Shown: positions 51,501 to 62,384, numbered from the stretch's first letter. The stretch is 64,000 nt of DNA from Isochrysis galbana (GCA_018136815.1 CM030931.1:4842148-4906147), one strand, 5' to 3'. The notes: generated from the letters alone by a model not told the origin. A program made the numbers and translations.

Positions 51501-54500
51501 TCACCTTGATAGCTGATGCCGATGCACCCGCTTGCCTCGAATGTGCACATCACCCTTCTTCTTCATTTGCCGTAGTTCGCAACGAAATCGTGCCTTCAGC
51601 TCAACCTGTCCGGTGCCCTCGGGCCTATGACATGTTCGTTGCTTGATATGTTCAAGATACAGCCTCACTACCTCCTTTCGGAGCTTCTTGCGTGGCACAC
51701 CGCCTTCCGCAGCGTCCTCGACTCGCTTTCCGATGACCTTTTGCCACGAAAAGCCATGATCGTCGCCTCCACCCTCCCCGGAAGCTCCACTCTCGCCCGT
51801 GCTTCTTATGACTTTTTTCTCTTTGTCGGTGGTTGCATCAGCTGAAGCCTTGCGCTTTCCCTTGTTGACAGTTTTCATGTCGGCAGAAATAGCTGCGGTG
51901 TGGCTCGGTGGCTCTAAAACCCGGCCGTCGCCGCCTTCGATGACTTGGGCTACGACGTCGTCCAAACCACGGGGGTCAGTCGCGCTATGAGCCCCGATTT
52001 TGTGGGCGCGCAAGTCGCGGATCGCCTTCGGCATATCGACGCCAAACTCTCGCTGCACTTTGCGCGCCGGCTGCAGTGCGAGTTTGCTGTGGAGTTCCTT
52101 CGCTTTCTCCCGCGAACCTATCACACTCCGCACGCATCGATTAAGCATCTTTTGCTCGAATAATGGCAAAGCGGCGTCGATGCCAGCATCGGGACCATGA
52201 ATGCGGATACCCTCGACCAGACTATCCGCTAGCAGCACTGCATCGCTGAGGGCCTGGTTAGCTCCCTGTGCCCTGAATGGCGTCATCGGGTGCGCTGCGT
52301 CACCCATCAGAGTGACTCGTCGTTGTCGCGACGGAGGCTCGACGTGTGGCATCGAGGAAGCCTGCTGCTGTTGCATGATGCTCGCGCTCACCAAGCGTGA
52401 GGCGGACGACTTTACTTTTGCTGATTTCTGTGAAGGTGTGCGCAGCACACCGGGCTCGAGCGGTTCGCGATCGTACACGGGGTAACCCGACATGCAATTG
52501 AGGGGGGTGCCCTTGAGTAGCGCCGGCACCGGGTCGTGCCAACTCAAGCAACGACGCACGATCTCTTCTTTTAGTGAGACGGGATCCTTACATAAGGAGC
52601 GTGCCCCATCTTCTGGGTATGGGAAGGAAAGCTGCCACATTGTGGACTCGGTCGTGAAGGGCATGGCATAGATGCGCGTCGTACCGTCCACAGTTTCAAA
52701 TATGCGCCGCTCTGCAAGCGGCGTCGCACTCTCGACTATGCCAAGCACCACGACGAGCCCAACATAATTGAGACGATCGTTTGGGAACTTGAGTTGCTGC
52801 CGCACGGTCGAGAAGATGCCATCCGAGCCCACCAGCAAAGCCGCATCGATTGTCGAGCCGTCGGTCAAGGTTACCGTCACGCCATTTGCAGTACACCCTC
52901 GCTCGTCGCTACTTGAGCAAACAAAGCTTTGTAACTTGGCTCCCCACCGAATCGTCCCTGGTCTAATCCGCTCGACGAGCCGCCTTCGTAGCACCTGGCG
53001 TGGGATGTGAATGAATCTGCCCGAATTTTCGGCTTCGGCCCTGACTTTGCTCCGCGCACCGAAGCGTTCGCCATAGAAGCCAAGGATGTCACCACCTGCG
53101 GAGAAGGTATAGTGCGAGGTGGAGGGTGCATCATCCTGGGCCAGATTGATACCTAGTGCCTGTATCGCGTCTTGCCGCTGGATAGTGAGTCCGTAGCCCT
53201 GCTTCCGAGCTTCGAAGCTTACATCTGATTCGAGCACAACAACCTCAAAGCCGCGGCTCTCGAGCGCGAGAGCCGCTGCCGCCCCACCAATGCCGCCACC
53301 GGCGATGACGATCCGCCCGCACTTTGAGACGTCGACACCCGCCGCTGCGAGCGAGGCAGCGGCGCTCGCGGTCCGTTTCCGCCGCTGCCTCAAGCTCCTA
53401 ACAATTTTTGCCTGCCCGGCCTGGTTAAAGGCCCACTCAGCATTATCGAGCTCATCCTCAGTGAAGCTTTCTAGCAGCTCCTCTGCCGCTTGCGCAAGAG
53501 ACGAGAAGAGATGCCCGTCCAACTGCCCAGCGCCCGCAAAAGACCACGCCACATCGGCTATTTCGCGGGCAGTGAATTCGCTAACTCGAGTTGACGCTGA
53601 ACGAGCCAGCGACAAGAAGAGCTGTTGATCGACCTGGCCGGCCTTAGCGAAAGCCCAAGCCACATTGGCCACATGAACAGCAGTCAGCTGGTTAAGTTTG
53701 CGCTTAGCGAGCGAGCGCGCAACCGCCGCGAACAGCCGTGCGCTATTGTGCCCAATCTTGGCGAAGGCGTGCGCCGTGTTGATCAAGTCCTGCAGGTTGA
53801 AATCGTCGATGCACTGCTCCGCGCGTGAGGCGAGAGCGTCAAAGAAGATCGGGTTCAAGTGGCACACTTTGGCGAATGACCACGCGGTAGTGGCCACGTC
53901 TTGAGAGTTGAACTCGCCGATGCGTCGCTCCGCTGCACTGGCAAGAGCTGCGAAGAGATCCGCGTCGACGTGACCAGCCTTCGCAAAACCCCAAATAGTA
54001 TTAGCCAATCCCTGCGAGGTGAACGCGGACAGCTGCCGCTTCGTCGCACCAGCCACTCGCTCGAAGAGCTCTGTGTCGAAGATGCCGGCGGTAGAAAATG
54101 CCCACGCCGTGTGCGCCAGATCTTGGGCAGTGAAGCTACTGATGCGATCCTTTGTCACCTGCGCCATTGCCTTGAACAATTGTGCATCCACAAGGTCCAC
54201 CTTGACAAACGCCCACATCAAATTTGAAAGGCCCTGCGCAGTGAAATCGGCCAAGCGCTTTTGCACTGTCTGTGTCAGCATCGTGAAGAGAGCCTTGTCC
54301 GAGTGTCCGGCTGTGGCAAACGCCCACGCAAAATTGGCAACCTCCTGCCCGTTGAAGCTATGCAAGCGATTCTCAGCCGCGCGCGCCAATATAGAGAAGA
54401 GGTGCGCGTCGGAGTTCCCAGCCTTAGCGAATGCCCATGCGATGTTCGCAAGTTCTTGGGAGTTGCAGTCGCGCAGGCGAGGGCAGATGGCAGCGGCGAG

Positions 54501-55139
54501 TGTGTCCATCAACTCGTCGTCTGGCTTCGCCTGGCCACTCTTTACGACACCATGCGCAATATTGGCAAGCTCCCTAGCACGTATGGTGTGCTCGTTGAGC
54601 ACGACGGCAGCGGTCTGCTTGCGCAGGAGCTGGAGTGCGTCAGCGTGCTCCGCGTCCCAGCCGGGCGCGCTCGCCCGCGCCAGCAGGCCCAGGGCGCTCC
54701 AGCAGGCGGAGAGGTGGATGTGGTTGAGCAGGTGGTGGTGGCGGATGATGTGAGTAAAGAGCTCCGATAGGCTGGCAGCCTTCTTGATGTTGGCAGTGAG
54801 CAGCGCGGGGCTCGGCCCGCGGCCTCCAGCCACGTGAACCCTGCTACCGCCTCCGTGGCCCTTGCCGCCGCCCCCATGACCCTTGCCGCCGCTTCCATGA
54901 CCATTGCTGCCGCCTCCATGGCCCTTGCCGGCACGCTTGCTGTCGGCAGCCATCAGCTGGCTGTACGGCGGCGCGAGCGAGAGCGGCGAGGCGGACATCG
55001 CGCCCCCAGGGTGTGACGGGGACGGACGGGCAGGAGGAAGGCAGTCAGAGCACCGCAACGCCGCCGAGGGCAGCGAGAGGGCGGCGGCAAGTAGGAGGGT
55101 GCCGAGCGCGGGATGAGCGCCCCCCCCCTTCCCACACAC
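51501..55139 (-). CDS. OPR-like repeat / FAD monooxygenase / LYAR-like domain fusion protein
   Basis: One uninterrupted 1212-codon exon. Residues 1-30: signal-like start (LGTLLLAAALSLPSAALR). 70-106: glycine/histidine-rich GKGHGGGS repeats. About 190-575: eleven ~38-residue helical repeats of the octatricopeptide type, each with (L/V)AN.(A/I)WAFAKAG then DxxLFxxLAxxAxxRL, predicted to bind RNA. 607-~1020: FAD-dependent aromatic-ring-type monooxygenase with IVIAGGGIGGAAAALAL, the Glu at the strand end (VVVLES), LLVGSDGIFSTVR (DG motif) and GDAAHPMTPFRAQGANQAL (GD motif). About 1129-1212: GFSWQKVIGKRVEDAAEGG, PRKKLRKEVV and ELKARFRCELRQ, like the winged-helix C-terminus of the nucleolar protein LYAR. 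No introns or frame breaks lie between domains. The leader suggests plastid or secretory entry; localisation is unproven. Confidence 0.85.
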   Translation of the reverse strand: MCGKGGGAHPALGTLLLAAALSLPSAALRCSDCLPPARPSPSHPGGAMSASPLSLAPPYSQLMAADSKRAGKGHGGGSNGHGSGGKGHGGGGKGHGGGSRVHVAGGRGPSPALLTANIKKAASLSELFTHIIRHHHLLNHIHLSACWSALGLLARASAPGWDAEHADALQLLRKQTAAVVLNEHTIRARELANIAHGVVKSGQAKPDDELMDTLAAAICPRLRDCNSQELANIAWAFAKAGNSDAHLFSILARAAENRLHSFNGQEVANFAWAFATAGHSDKALFTMLTQTVQKRLADFTAQGLSNLMWAFVKVDLVDAQLFKAMAQVTKDRISSFTAQDLAHTAWAFSTAGIFDTELFERVAGATKRQLSAFTSQGLANTIWGFAKAGHVDADLFAALASAAERRIGEFNSQDVATTAWSFAKVCHLNPIFFDALASRAEQCIDDFNLQDLINTAHAFAKIGHNSARLFAAVARSLAKRKLNQLTAVHVANVAWAFAKAGQVDQQLFLSLARSASTRVSEFTAREIADVAWSFAGAGQLDGHLFSSLAQAAEELLESFTEDELDNAEWAFNQAGQAKIVRSLRQRRKRTASAAASLAAAGVDVSKCGRIVIAGGGIGGAAAALALESRGFEVVVLESDVSFEARKQGYGLTIQRQDAIQALGINLAQDDAPSTSHYTFSAGGDILGFYGERFGARSKVRAEAENSGRFIHIPRQVLRRRLVERIRPGTIRWGAKLQSFVCSSSDERGCTANGVTVTLTDGSTIDAALLVGSDGIFSTVRQQLKFPNDRLNYVGLVVVLGIVESATPLAERRIFETVDGTTRIYAMPFTTESTMWQLSFPYPEDGARSLCKDPVSLKEEIVRRCLSWHDPVPALLKGTPLNCMSGYPVYDREPLEPGVLRTPSQKSAKVKSSASRLVSASIMQQQQASSMPHVEPPSRQRRVTLMGDAAHPMTPFRAQGANQALSDAVLLADSLVEGIRIHGPDAGIDAALPLFEQKMLNRCVRSVIGSREKAKELHSKLALQPARKVQREFGVDMPKAIRDLRAHKIGAHSATDPRGLDDVVAQVIEGGDGRVLEPPSHTAAISADMKTVNKGKRKASADATTDKEKKVIRSTGESGASGEGGGDDHGFSWQKVIGKRVEDAAEGGVPRKKLRKEVVRLYLEHIKQRTCHRPEGTGQVELKARFRCELRQMKKKGDVHIRGKRVHRHQLSR

Positions 55140-55773
55140 TCACGTCGCTGGGCCGCTGGGCCGAGGGGAGCGACTACTCTGGGGTTGAATGATTACGCCC
55201 GAAGGACGGCAGAGTTTTCTTGTTGTGTGAGTAAAACCGTAGTGCTCAGGGACTAAGAGGTGGAACCAGATACCCAGATATCTACCTATCTAGGCCGCCT
55301 TTTCACTATCTCTATCTAGGTGGATAGCGCCAAGACACCATCTATATCTAGGTGGATAGCAATCGGCCGAAGGCTAGATATCTACTAGATAATTACCATT
55401 GTTAGCGCACTAGCACTAGCACTAGCTAATCATAATCACTGCTAATCTGCTAATACAGATACTACAGAGTACAGACAGAGCAGGCAGTGGATGAATAAGG
55501 TAGAGGTGGGGACGGGAAAAATCGACTTTTCACAATTGCACCCAAAAGTCGATGTGAATGCATGGAGAGGTGTCTCATGCTATGATAAGAGCTTGTGCAA
55601 AGTTTCAGAAGCCAATTGTTTCATGGTGGCGAGTACGAGAGCGAACAATGCGGTCTTTTTTTCGCGGTGGCCAGGGAGTTTTTTTTAGTAGATTTTGGCG
55701 CGTTGGAACCACAATGAAGGATGCTAGTGCCCACCAAAGGCCACTTTCGGGGTTGCGGGGCTGGAACCAAACT
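55140..55773. other. Upstream of the fusion gene, short repeats, no gene
   Basis: 55275-55385 repeats atctaggtggatagc and tatctac-type words about four times. 55405-55435 repeats cactagca. T runs at 55652 and 55679 resemble retroelement tails but no element boundary could be shown. Confidence 0.5.
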
Positions 55774-57160
55774 ATCAGTAAACTGAAACTGATAGGGTCA
55801 TGGAGCGCGCGCCGCCTCCCGCCCTCGCTGCCGCGGCCCTCGCCGCGATGGACGAAGCCCTCATGGACACGCCGCTGTCGCCGAAGCGACCGCGCCAGGA
55901 CGACCCCCCCAGTCAGGTGGGCACAGGAGCCGACTCGCCACCCCCGCGCATCACCGCGAACGCCACGAACAAGGCCGCCATGCTGGCAGCAACCAGCAGG
56001 CAGCACACCTTCAACACAACACACAACCACACCAGCCACACCACACCAGTGGGACGCTTCCAAAGGGTAGGCCTCCGGGCCGGGACCCTACACAGCCGCG
56101 GTACCGCCCTCGCGCTCCGGCGCGAGGTGCCGGCCCGGCACCAACTCACACAAAGCCCCAAGGGGGGCATGACGTACCCAAACAGATGCCACAACAAGGA
56201 GCAGCTATGGACCCCCAAGGTGGGGGTCAAGTGCAGCACAGAAGGTGGAACGAAGGGAAACCTCCTCAACAAAGCCGACGGGCTGGTGGGCAGCCGCGGC
56301 TCGGTCGCGCGAACGTCAGGCACAGCACAGGCCAAAGAGGCCCAACACAACAAACACCAACACCAACAAGAGCCAACACAAAACACCCAACACACCAAAC
56401 CCTCGGAAAGAGGCGACACCACCACGGATCCAATAACCCGCACGGACCCTAACGCGACTAGACCACACATGGGACTAACCACGCCTCTCACCCCGGTCAC
56501 TCAGGTGGCCCTCCTCGATGAAGACCTCGAGCCCATGCCCGAGGAGGAAGCGGAATTTCCCATTGACCAGAAGATCATCATCTCATTCACGGCCTACGAA
56601 AAAGGCCACAAAGCCAAGGACGAGGAGACACTCGGGGCCATCGTCGCGCATCTCAACAAGCTAGAAGGCGTGGACCTTGAGCCCGACTTCTTGTCAAAGA
56701 GCGCCTCCGGGCCGTGGGAAATCCTCGTAACGGCGGATTGCGCCAACCAATTTCGCGAAAAATACAAGGACGTAGCGGATTTCCGCAAAGCAGGCATCCC
56801 CTGTCCGATAGCGGTGAAATACCAAACCCTCGACGAAAGACCAAGAGCCTCCCACGTGCATCGGACAAGGCGCTAGCCGGCGCCTTTAGAGACGTCTCGG
56901 CGCACCTAGTGGTGCGCAATTACAAGTTTGAGCTGAAAACCCACATCACCATCAGCACGCTCGCCAAGGCGGTCGAGAACCAGGGCTTCCATTTCATCCA
57001 AGGAAACCAGGAGCGGACCAAGATCACTACCAAAGAAGGGGTCCTAGTGACCCAAGGTAAGAAAGAAGTGTACCACTTGTACGTGACCCCGAAACAGGGT
57101 TCGTTCAACTCGTTCGACTTCCCGCGTAAAATCCTCCTTACCGTCAACGGGGCCCCTTAC
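55774..57160 (+). mobile_element. Retroelement 5' end with ORF1, close relative of the 31384-34205 element
   Basis: Starts with aactatcagtaaactg...ctgatagggtc before the ATG at 55800, as in the copy ending at 34205 but with an inner duplication in the hairpin. ORF1 begins MERAPPPALAAAALAAMDEA, has a Q/T/N/H-rich middle (KEAQHNKHQHQQEPTQN) and the domain FTAYEKGHKAKDEETLGAIV...GPWEILVTADCANQF. The frame breaks once near 56843, just after VKYQTLDE, and the remainder (ASDKALAGAFRDVSAHLVV, GFHFIQGNQERTK, SFNSFDFPRKILLTVNGAPY) continues in the neighbouring frame to about 57160, where similarity ends. No reverse transcriptase follows. Confidence 0.75.
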
Positions 57161-57507
57161 CCTCGCGCACCTTGTCGAATATCGAATATCGGCCTTGGCG
57201 CAGAAACCGCGTCAACGTTAATGTTAACGTACCGAGATGCGCTCGAGTACCCACCTTCCAACCGCTGCCGGGCGCGCTCCTCGCGTGTTTTGGTCGAGTC
57301 GACTAGTGTGGATGCATCGCCAACAACCAAATCAAACAATGCCATCCTGCCACCGACGCCAATCGCCGCCGCCGCCCGCGCGCATCGCGCCGTAGTCGGC
57401 CGTGTGTGGCGCCGACAACTACGCTAACGTCACCCGGCCGGATGGGCTGGAGTGCCCAACTTTCGAATACGACCGGGCGAGCTGCCGGCGCTTTCTCGGT
57501 CATCCAC
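57161..57507. other. Spacer between retroelement and repeat R1
   Basis: No gene. Includes tatcgaatatcgg and acgttaatgttaacgt, a short palindrome near 57213. Confidence 0.4.
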
Positions 57508-57932
57508 CTCCTCTCTCCTGCGGCACGCGCGATGGCGTGCCTGCGCCAGGCCTGCAGCTGCTTGCTGGCGACCCCTGGAGGCTCATGGAGGCCAGCTCAG
57601 GGGGCAGAGGAGGCTGGGGCTGGGCCCTGGCCTCCCCTGCCTCTCCCTCGCTGGCGCTCCTGAGCCTCTGGGGCCCCCAATCTGCACCTGTCTGCCTGTC
57701 GACCAGGGGGGGAGGGGGGGTTGGAGCGATGGGCTGGCCACGAGGGGCCAGGACGAGCGTTCCAGGCGTGCCTGTCAGTGGGAGAGTGGGTCAGCAGGGC
57801 AGTGGCCTCCTGGCAAGCCATCAGGCATGCCAGGAGGATGGGTGGTTCCTCCCCCACGGCAGGGGAGGAGTGGAGAGAGAGGGGGGCTCGTGCCCCCCCA
57901 TGGGCGAACCAAGTATAAACTTAGTTGCGCTC
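57508..57932 (+). repeat. Interspersed repeat R1, copy 2 (5'-shorter)
   Basis: Begins at ctctctcctgcggcacgcgcg and ends aaccaagtataaacttagttg. Lacks the ~100-base left part present in copies 1 and 3 (the region with ctgtaaacaggtgcgggac). Confidence 0.85.
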
Positions 57933-58609
57933 AGTTCTTCTAATATTTTACTAGTACTATTATTGCTCACACCGTACCTCGGGGGTGCCCTAATGACAAG
58001 TTGCCCAGAGCACATGTCCTATCACAATTGGTCTCAGAGACGCACAGCAGCCGATCCGGCAATTCTTAGACTTGACACTGCAACATACACCCGCTTGTGG
58101 CTTTCATTAAAAACTTGGATTGTCCAACCGGCTCATCTTTGTGCCCTTGCACCAAGTGGTCGGTCAGCACGCAGCCGCCGAGCATCAGGATCAGCATGAT
58201 GTCCACATAATCATCATGGCCCCTTGAGATGAGCCCTAGGTGTATCCTGAAGGGCATTGCCCGCCGATCCTGCCACGACAATTCGGTGCGAAATCGTTGA
58301 GGGGCCGAGGGCATGGATCTTTTTGCACCCTTTGGGCAACTCGCCGGAAATTCAGTCCAAGCATGGTGCAACGAGCAGATATCCAGATATCGAACCCTCT
58401 TCAGGTCAACCACATGGTCTCGCCTTAAGGAAATCATCAGCATTAGATCAACCACATGGTCTCGCCTTAAGGAGTTCACCAGCTTTAGGACGCTGCACCA
58501 AAAACAAGGCTCAGCCTGCCTCCATAGCAATAACACAACAGCAACAAAATCCCAAGCCTAGCTCCAGCTTGCCGTCAGATCCCATGGGCCAAAGCGACTC
58601 CAGTGTCAA
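57933..58609. other. Intergenic 3' of SNF7
   Basis: A phrase atcaaccacatggtctcgcc is repeated (58407-58428 and 58446-58467, followed by ttaagga). No gene recognised. Confidence 0.45.
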
Positions 58610-60052
58610 TCACATCGCCATCGACGCCTCTAGCTCGGCCAGCTCGCGCTCTTCGTCCGTCATCACAGGCGCGGATGTGGGAGCAGCAGGCAAAGGCTTC
58701 GACGATGGGACCGATGGCGCAGTGATCCCCAAGTCCTCCAAGCCGGTGCTGAGAGCCTGCGCAAGTTGTAAGGGGAGAGTCGGCCACTGAGCATGGATGC
58801 ACAGCAAGTAGCTCGGGTGTAGTTGGCAGGTCGAGGAGAGAAAAAAACCGTCCACCCTGCGATGCCGTGAGACTACGCATCGTCATATGCTTGATGTTAG
58901 CAGCCCAGACTGGTCTATGCCGGGATGCGCCGGGATGGTGGCGCCATGGCTTCTCTCTCACCTGCGCCTCCAAGTCTCCCCCCTGCAGCTGTTCGAGTTC
59001 TGCCAGCAAGTCGTCCTCATCAGCTTCCATTCCACCGGCCACAGGCCGCGAGAGCGCGTCGGCAATCTCGTTGGCGTCCGCAAGGCCCTCCTCGATCTGG
59101 CCCATCGTGTCATCCACGGCGTCCACTCCACCCATTTGTGCAGTGACAGATGCCATCGTGGCGGCGCCGGCGCGCTGCGCATCCAGCACCTCCTTGTTTA
59201 TGTTCAGATTTTCCAGCGCAAGTTTTTGTACCTCAAGCGTTGTGCGCGCACCTTCGCAACGTGGGAGTTTGGGGAAATGAGTAGTTTAAAAATGCACTGC
59301 GCGCTGGTAGGCACCGCAAACCAAGGGAGATTTCGCGCGACGAGTTGCGCAGTAAAACAATGCACGTACCATCAATCTGCTCTAGCTGCTTCTCGTACAT
59401 CTTCTTCCGCTTGATACAGGTGAGCGCCTGCCGAAAAGTAGGCGATTTGCATCAATGAGGCCGTCCTTGCAGACCCAGCGCCACGCCGAGGGGGCTCATG
59501 GGGGAAGCAGACGACGTAAGAGCAGCAGCACCCCTGACAGCTCTCCGAAAGCGCTACTTTGATGCAGAGCGATTCTCACCTCGCGCTTCTTCCCGGCAGA
59601 GCTGAATTGTTTCGCCTGCTTGACCTGTAAAGTTGGTAGGGCGAATAGGGGGGTCAGCTCTCCAGAGTCGCCGCGCATCAAGAAAACGTGCATGCTGAGA
59701 GCTGAGCGCAGCCGCCACAACAGGAGCAGTGGGCTGATGAGGCAGTGGAATGGTATGGGGCGGCGCCCACCTCATTGTCGATCTTGCGCAACAGATGCTC
59801 TTCTCTCTTATCCAGCGTCTCAGTCGCGTCGCGCAGCTTGGCTATCGCGCCGAGCGTGCCGGCCGACTGCGCAGGAGCACTCGGGGTGCTCGGTGGCGGC
59901 GGAGCCTCTGTGAGAAAGCAGGCAAGAAGGGAGTGGACAAGGGGTACGTACCCCAGAGCGCCAAGCAGTGTAGGAAGCGGGGATAGTGTGGAGCGAGGCC
60001 GCGATCACGCGCCCGCACCGGCGGTCGTCCGCTTACGCCCGAACAGGTTCAT
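58610..60052 (-). CDS. SNF7: ESCRT-III subunit SNF7 / VPS32 / CHMP4
   Basis: Main filament-forming ESCRT-III protein for membrane scission at endosomes, cytokinetic bridges and elsewhere. Six GT-AG exons: 60019-60052, 59771-59907, 59580-59624, 59370-59427, 58962-59251, 58610-58756, which join in frame to 236 residues. Start MNLFGRKRTTAEAPPPP (cf. MSVFGKLFG), helix 1 IAKLRDATETLDKREEHLLR, helix 2 VKQAKQFSSAGKKRE then ALTCIKRKKMYEKQLEQIDG, helix 3 LEVQKLALENLNINKEVLD, then GGVDAVDDTMGQIEE, NEIADALSRPV and the acidic EADEDDLLAELEQL. The C-terminus TDEERELAELEASMAM carries the MIM-like/Bro1-binding region expected for CHMP4. Codons split across exon 1/2 and exon 4/5 junctions match exactly, supporting the model. 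Confidence 0.95.
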
Positions 60053-60059
60053 TGGCGCC

Positions 60060-60195
60060 TCCCAGCGGCCGGGTGAGCCGGCGAGCGAGGAGAGGGGAGA
60101 GAGGGGGGAGGGAGGGAGAGGGAGAGAGAGGGAGGGGGGCGGCAAGGCGGGGGGGGGGGGGAGAGAGAAAGGGGGGAGAGGGGGGGAGGGAGGGG

Positions 60196-60231
<36 letters not shown>

Positions 60232-60345
60232 CGGGCAGACTCACAGGCGGCGGGCGGCCCGCCCCCCCCCCCCCCCCCCCCCTCCCTCCCCCCCCCCGCC
60301 CCTCCCCCCCCCCCCTCCCCCGCCCCTCCTCGCATCCTCACATTC
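60060..60345. repeat. Extreme G-run then C-run tract upstream of SNF7
   Basis: GA/GGGA-rich 60090-60195, a nearly pure G run 60197-60231, then after about 30 mixed bases long C runs 60262-60345. The G and C arms could pair with each other or fold as quadruplex and i-motif. It sits directly at the SNF7 promoter or leader. Run lengths in the reference may be inexact. Confidence 0.9.
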
Positions 60346-60825
60346 CACCCCCCCCCGGCCACCTCAGCGGTGCCTCCTGTCTCTCCATTCCCTCTCTCTT
60401 CTCTCTTCGGGAAATATGAAGCAGATTTAGGAGAACTCCTGCTTGGGCTTTTCTCTCCTCTCTTCTCTGTCTCCGGCCTTCCAGTCTCCCCTTCTGTTGT
60501 GGGCTGCAGGAGTACTTACATCTGGTCATCTGGTTTTCAGTTTTCAATGGGGGCTCGGGGCTCGGGACACTTCCATCGAGTCGAATATAGATACGTGTAT
60601 GCATCAGTTAGGTAGGCTCTGTCTCGCCTGAGCTGTTTTGTAGAAGTGGTTCTACTCCTCCGGAGTAAGGTGTAAGGTGTGGTAACGTGGTCTCGTCACC
60701 GACTCGTTGCCCTTGATGCTAGATGGGAAATACGTATTTAGCAAGCCATGCACTAGTTATTTATAAGGCCCTTAAAATGAGGCCCTATCCCCCATAAGGC
60801 ATAAGGCCTTATCTCAATCGTCAAG
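60346..60825. other. Intergenic, no gene
   Basis: Nothing recognised apart from ggccctta/aaggcc inverted words at 60770-60812 next to the end of repeat R1 copy 3. Confidence 0.4.
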
Positions 60826-62194
60826 AAAACTAAGTTTATACTTGGTTGACCCATGGGGGGGCACGAGCCCCCCCCTCTCTCCACTCCTCCCCTGCCATGG
60901 GGGAGGAACCACCCATCCTCCTGGCACGCCTGATGGCTTGCCAGGAGGCCACTGCCCTACGGACCCACTCCCTTCCCCACAGGCTCGCCCCATTCGCCCA
61001 TCCTGGCCCCTCGTGACCAGCCCATCGCTCCAACCCCCCCTCCCCCCTGTCGACAGGTTGGCCCCGGCCAGAGTTTCGAGAAACTCGATTCTAAGTTTGG
61101 GGGCCACATAGAAACCAACATTTTTGAACGAAATGAATCGAAATTAGGGGCCGCGGCGCGCGCCGCGGCGCGCGTGGGGTGCTGGTGGGAGTGGGGCGCA
61201 ATGGCGCCCGCAGGCCGGTCGGCCGCCAAGAAGGTGGTGGAAGATGAGAAGATGAGGACGAGGGGGGCGATGGCAGCTCCGGTCAGCTCCAACTCCCACC
61301 CTCCCCGCGCCCTCAAGATGTACTGGAGCTGGATGCGTCATCTGAGAACGAGAAGAACTCCAGCGACCAGCGACGACGGAAGCGACGCCGAGGACTGTGA
61401 GGGGACGAATGGGGTGTGTTCTCTCTTGCGTGTGATGTATGGGGAGCAACAGTCTGGTGTGTTGTCAGACCACCTGCAAGTGGCAAGTGGCCTTGATGAG
61501 TCGCTACAACAAATGGACCGTGGGCTGAGATCGTGCAAGCGTGCGGTGTGCTCTTGTGTTGTGTGGGCTGATGGGCTGATGTGGGTTGACCACAGAGAGA
61601 AATAATGTGTGAATGTGAACAATAAATAAGTGAACAATGACGACAATGACAATGACAATGAAATATTAATGTGCATCCTCGTCCCTCCATCACCCCTCGT
61701 AGGCGATGCAGCGATGCAGCCATGCAGCGCGTCGGGCGTGTGCCGTGTGCACGCACGCTCGGCGATGCACAAGCACAAGTTTCGAATCGAAATTGATCGA
61801 AATTTGGGCCAACGAGGCTCGAAATTTGCTGAAAAGTGATCGAAATTTCGAATCGAAATTTGGGTGGGTTTGGATCGAAACTCTGGCCGGGGCCAATCGA
61901 CAGGCAGACAGGTGCAGATTGGGGGCCCCAGAGGCTCAGGAGCGCCAGCGAGGGAGAGGCAGGGGAGGCTAGGGCCCAGCCCCAGCCTCCTCTGCCCCCA
62001 GAGCTGGCCTCTAGGAGCCTCCAGGGGTCGCCAGGGGCAGCTGCAGGCCTGCCGAAGGCGCGCCATCGCGCGTGCCTGCAGGAGAGGGGAGAGAGAGCGC
62101 GGAGAATGGGGTGGGCGGAGCGAGAGCTCCGCTCACCGGAAAATAGGTAAGTCCCGCACCTGTTTACAGGATAAGGATAAGTCGGGGCTGAGCT
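60826..62194 (-). repeat. Interspersed repeat R1, copy 3, split by a TIR element
   Basis: The minus-strand R1 sequence occupies 61897-62194 (5' part, including ctgtaaacaggtgcgggact) and 60826-61057 (3' part, ending aaccaagtataaacttagtt). The break falls within the tgtctgcctgtcga segment where the 839-bp element is inserted. Confidence 0.85.
61058..61896. mobile_element. 839-bp TIR element with 8-bp target duplication (hAT-like size class)
   Basis: Perfect 22-bp terminal inverted repeats: ttggccccggccagagtttc at the left end and its complement at the right end. Flanks are tcgacagg at 61050-61057 and 61897-61904, and intact R1 copies have this word once. The interior has many tcgaaatt(t) words near both ends (subterminal repeats), a GC palindrome at 61146-61168 and a 143-codon plus-strand frame (61174-61605) with no family signal. 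Non-autonomous DNA transposon; 8-bp duplications are typical of hAT, but the TIR does not begin with CA, so the superfamily is uncertain. Confidence 0.85.
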
Positions 62195-62274
62195 CTACGG
62201 CCGCGTCAGCTGCCGGCTCGATCGAACGGCCCTCTGCCTACGAGCCAGTAGTCATCGCGTGTTCGACAACAGCA

Positions 62275-62345
62275 GGATGCGCGGCGCGCCGCGCCGCGGT
62301 CTCATCCTCAAGCCACAGGGGGCCGCGCTGCGGCCTCTCTGCGAT
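62275..62345 (+). repeat. Repeat R3, copy 2
   Basis: Near-identical to 43265-43329 over ggatgcgcggcgcgccgcgc and agccacagggggccgcgct. Confidence 0.7.
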
Positions 62346-62384
62346 AGGGCGGCGACGGCGATTGGCGTGGCTGCTAGTAGTTTT

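Noticed and set aside
58257-58790. Plus-strand ORF with PSSLPSDPMGQSDSS, resembling PSSLPSGPMGHSNSS near 22435-22482
   Set aside because: Most of it is antisense to the last SNF7 exon and the DNA similarity is short; treated as chance or minor repeat similarity.
60005-60615. Proline- or glycine-run ORFs upstream of SNF7
   Set aside because: Homopolymer translations; only the short MNLFGRK exon inside them is supported.
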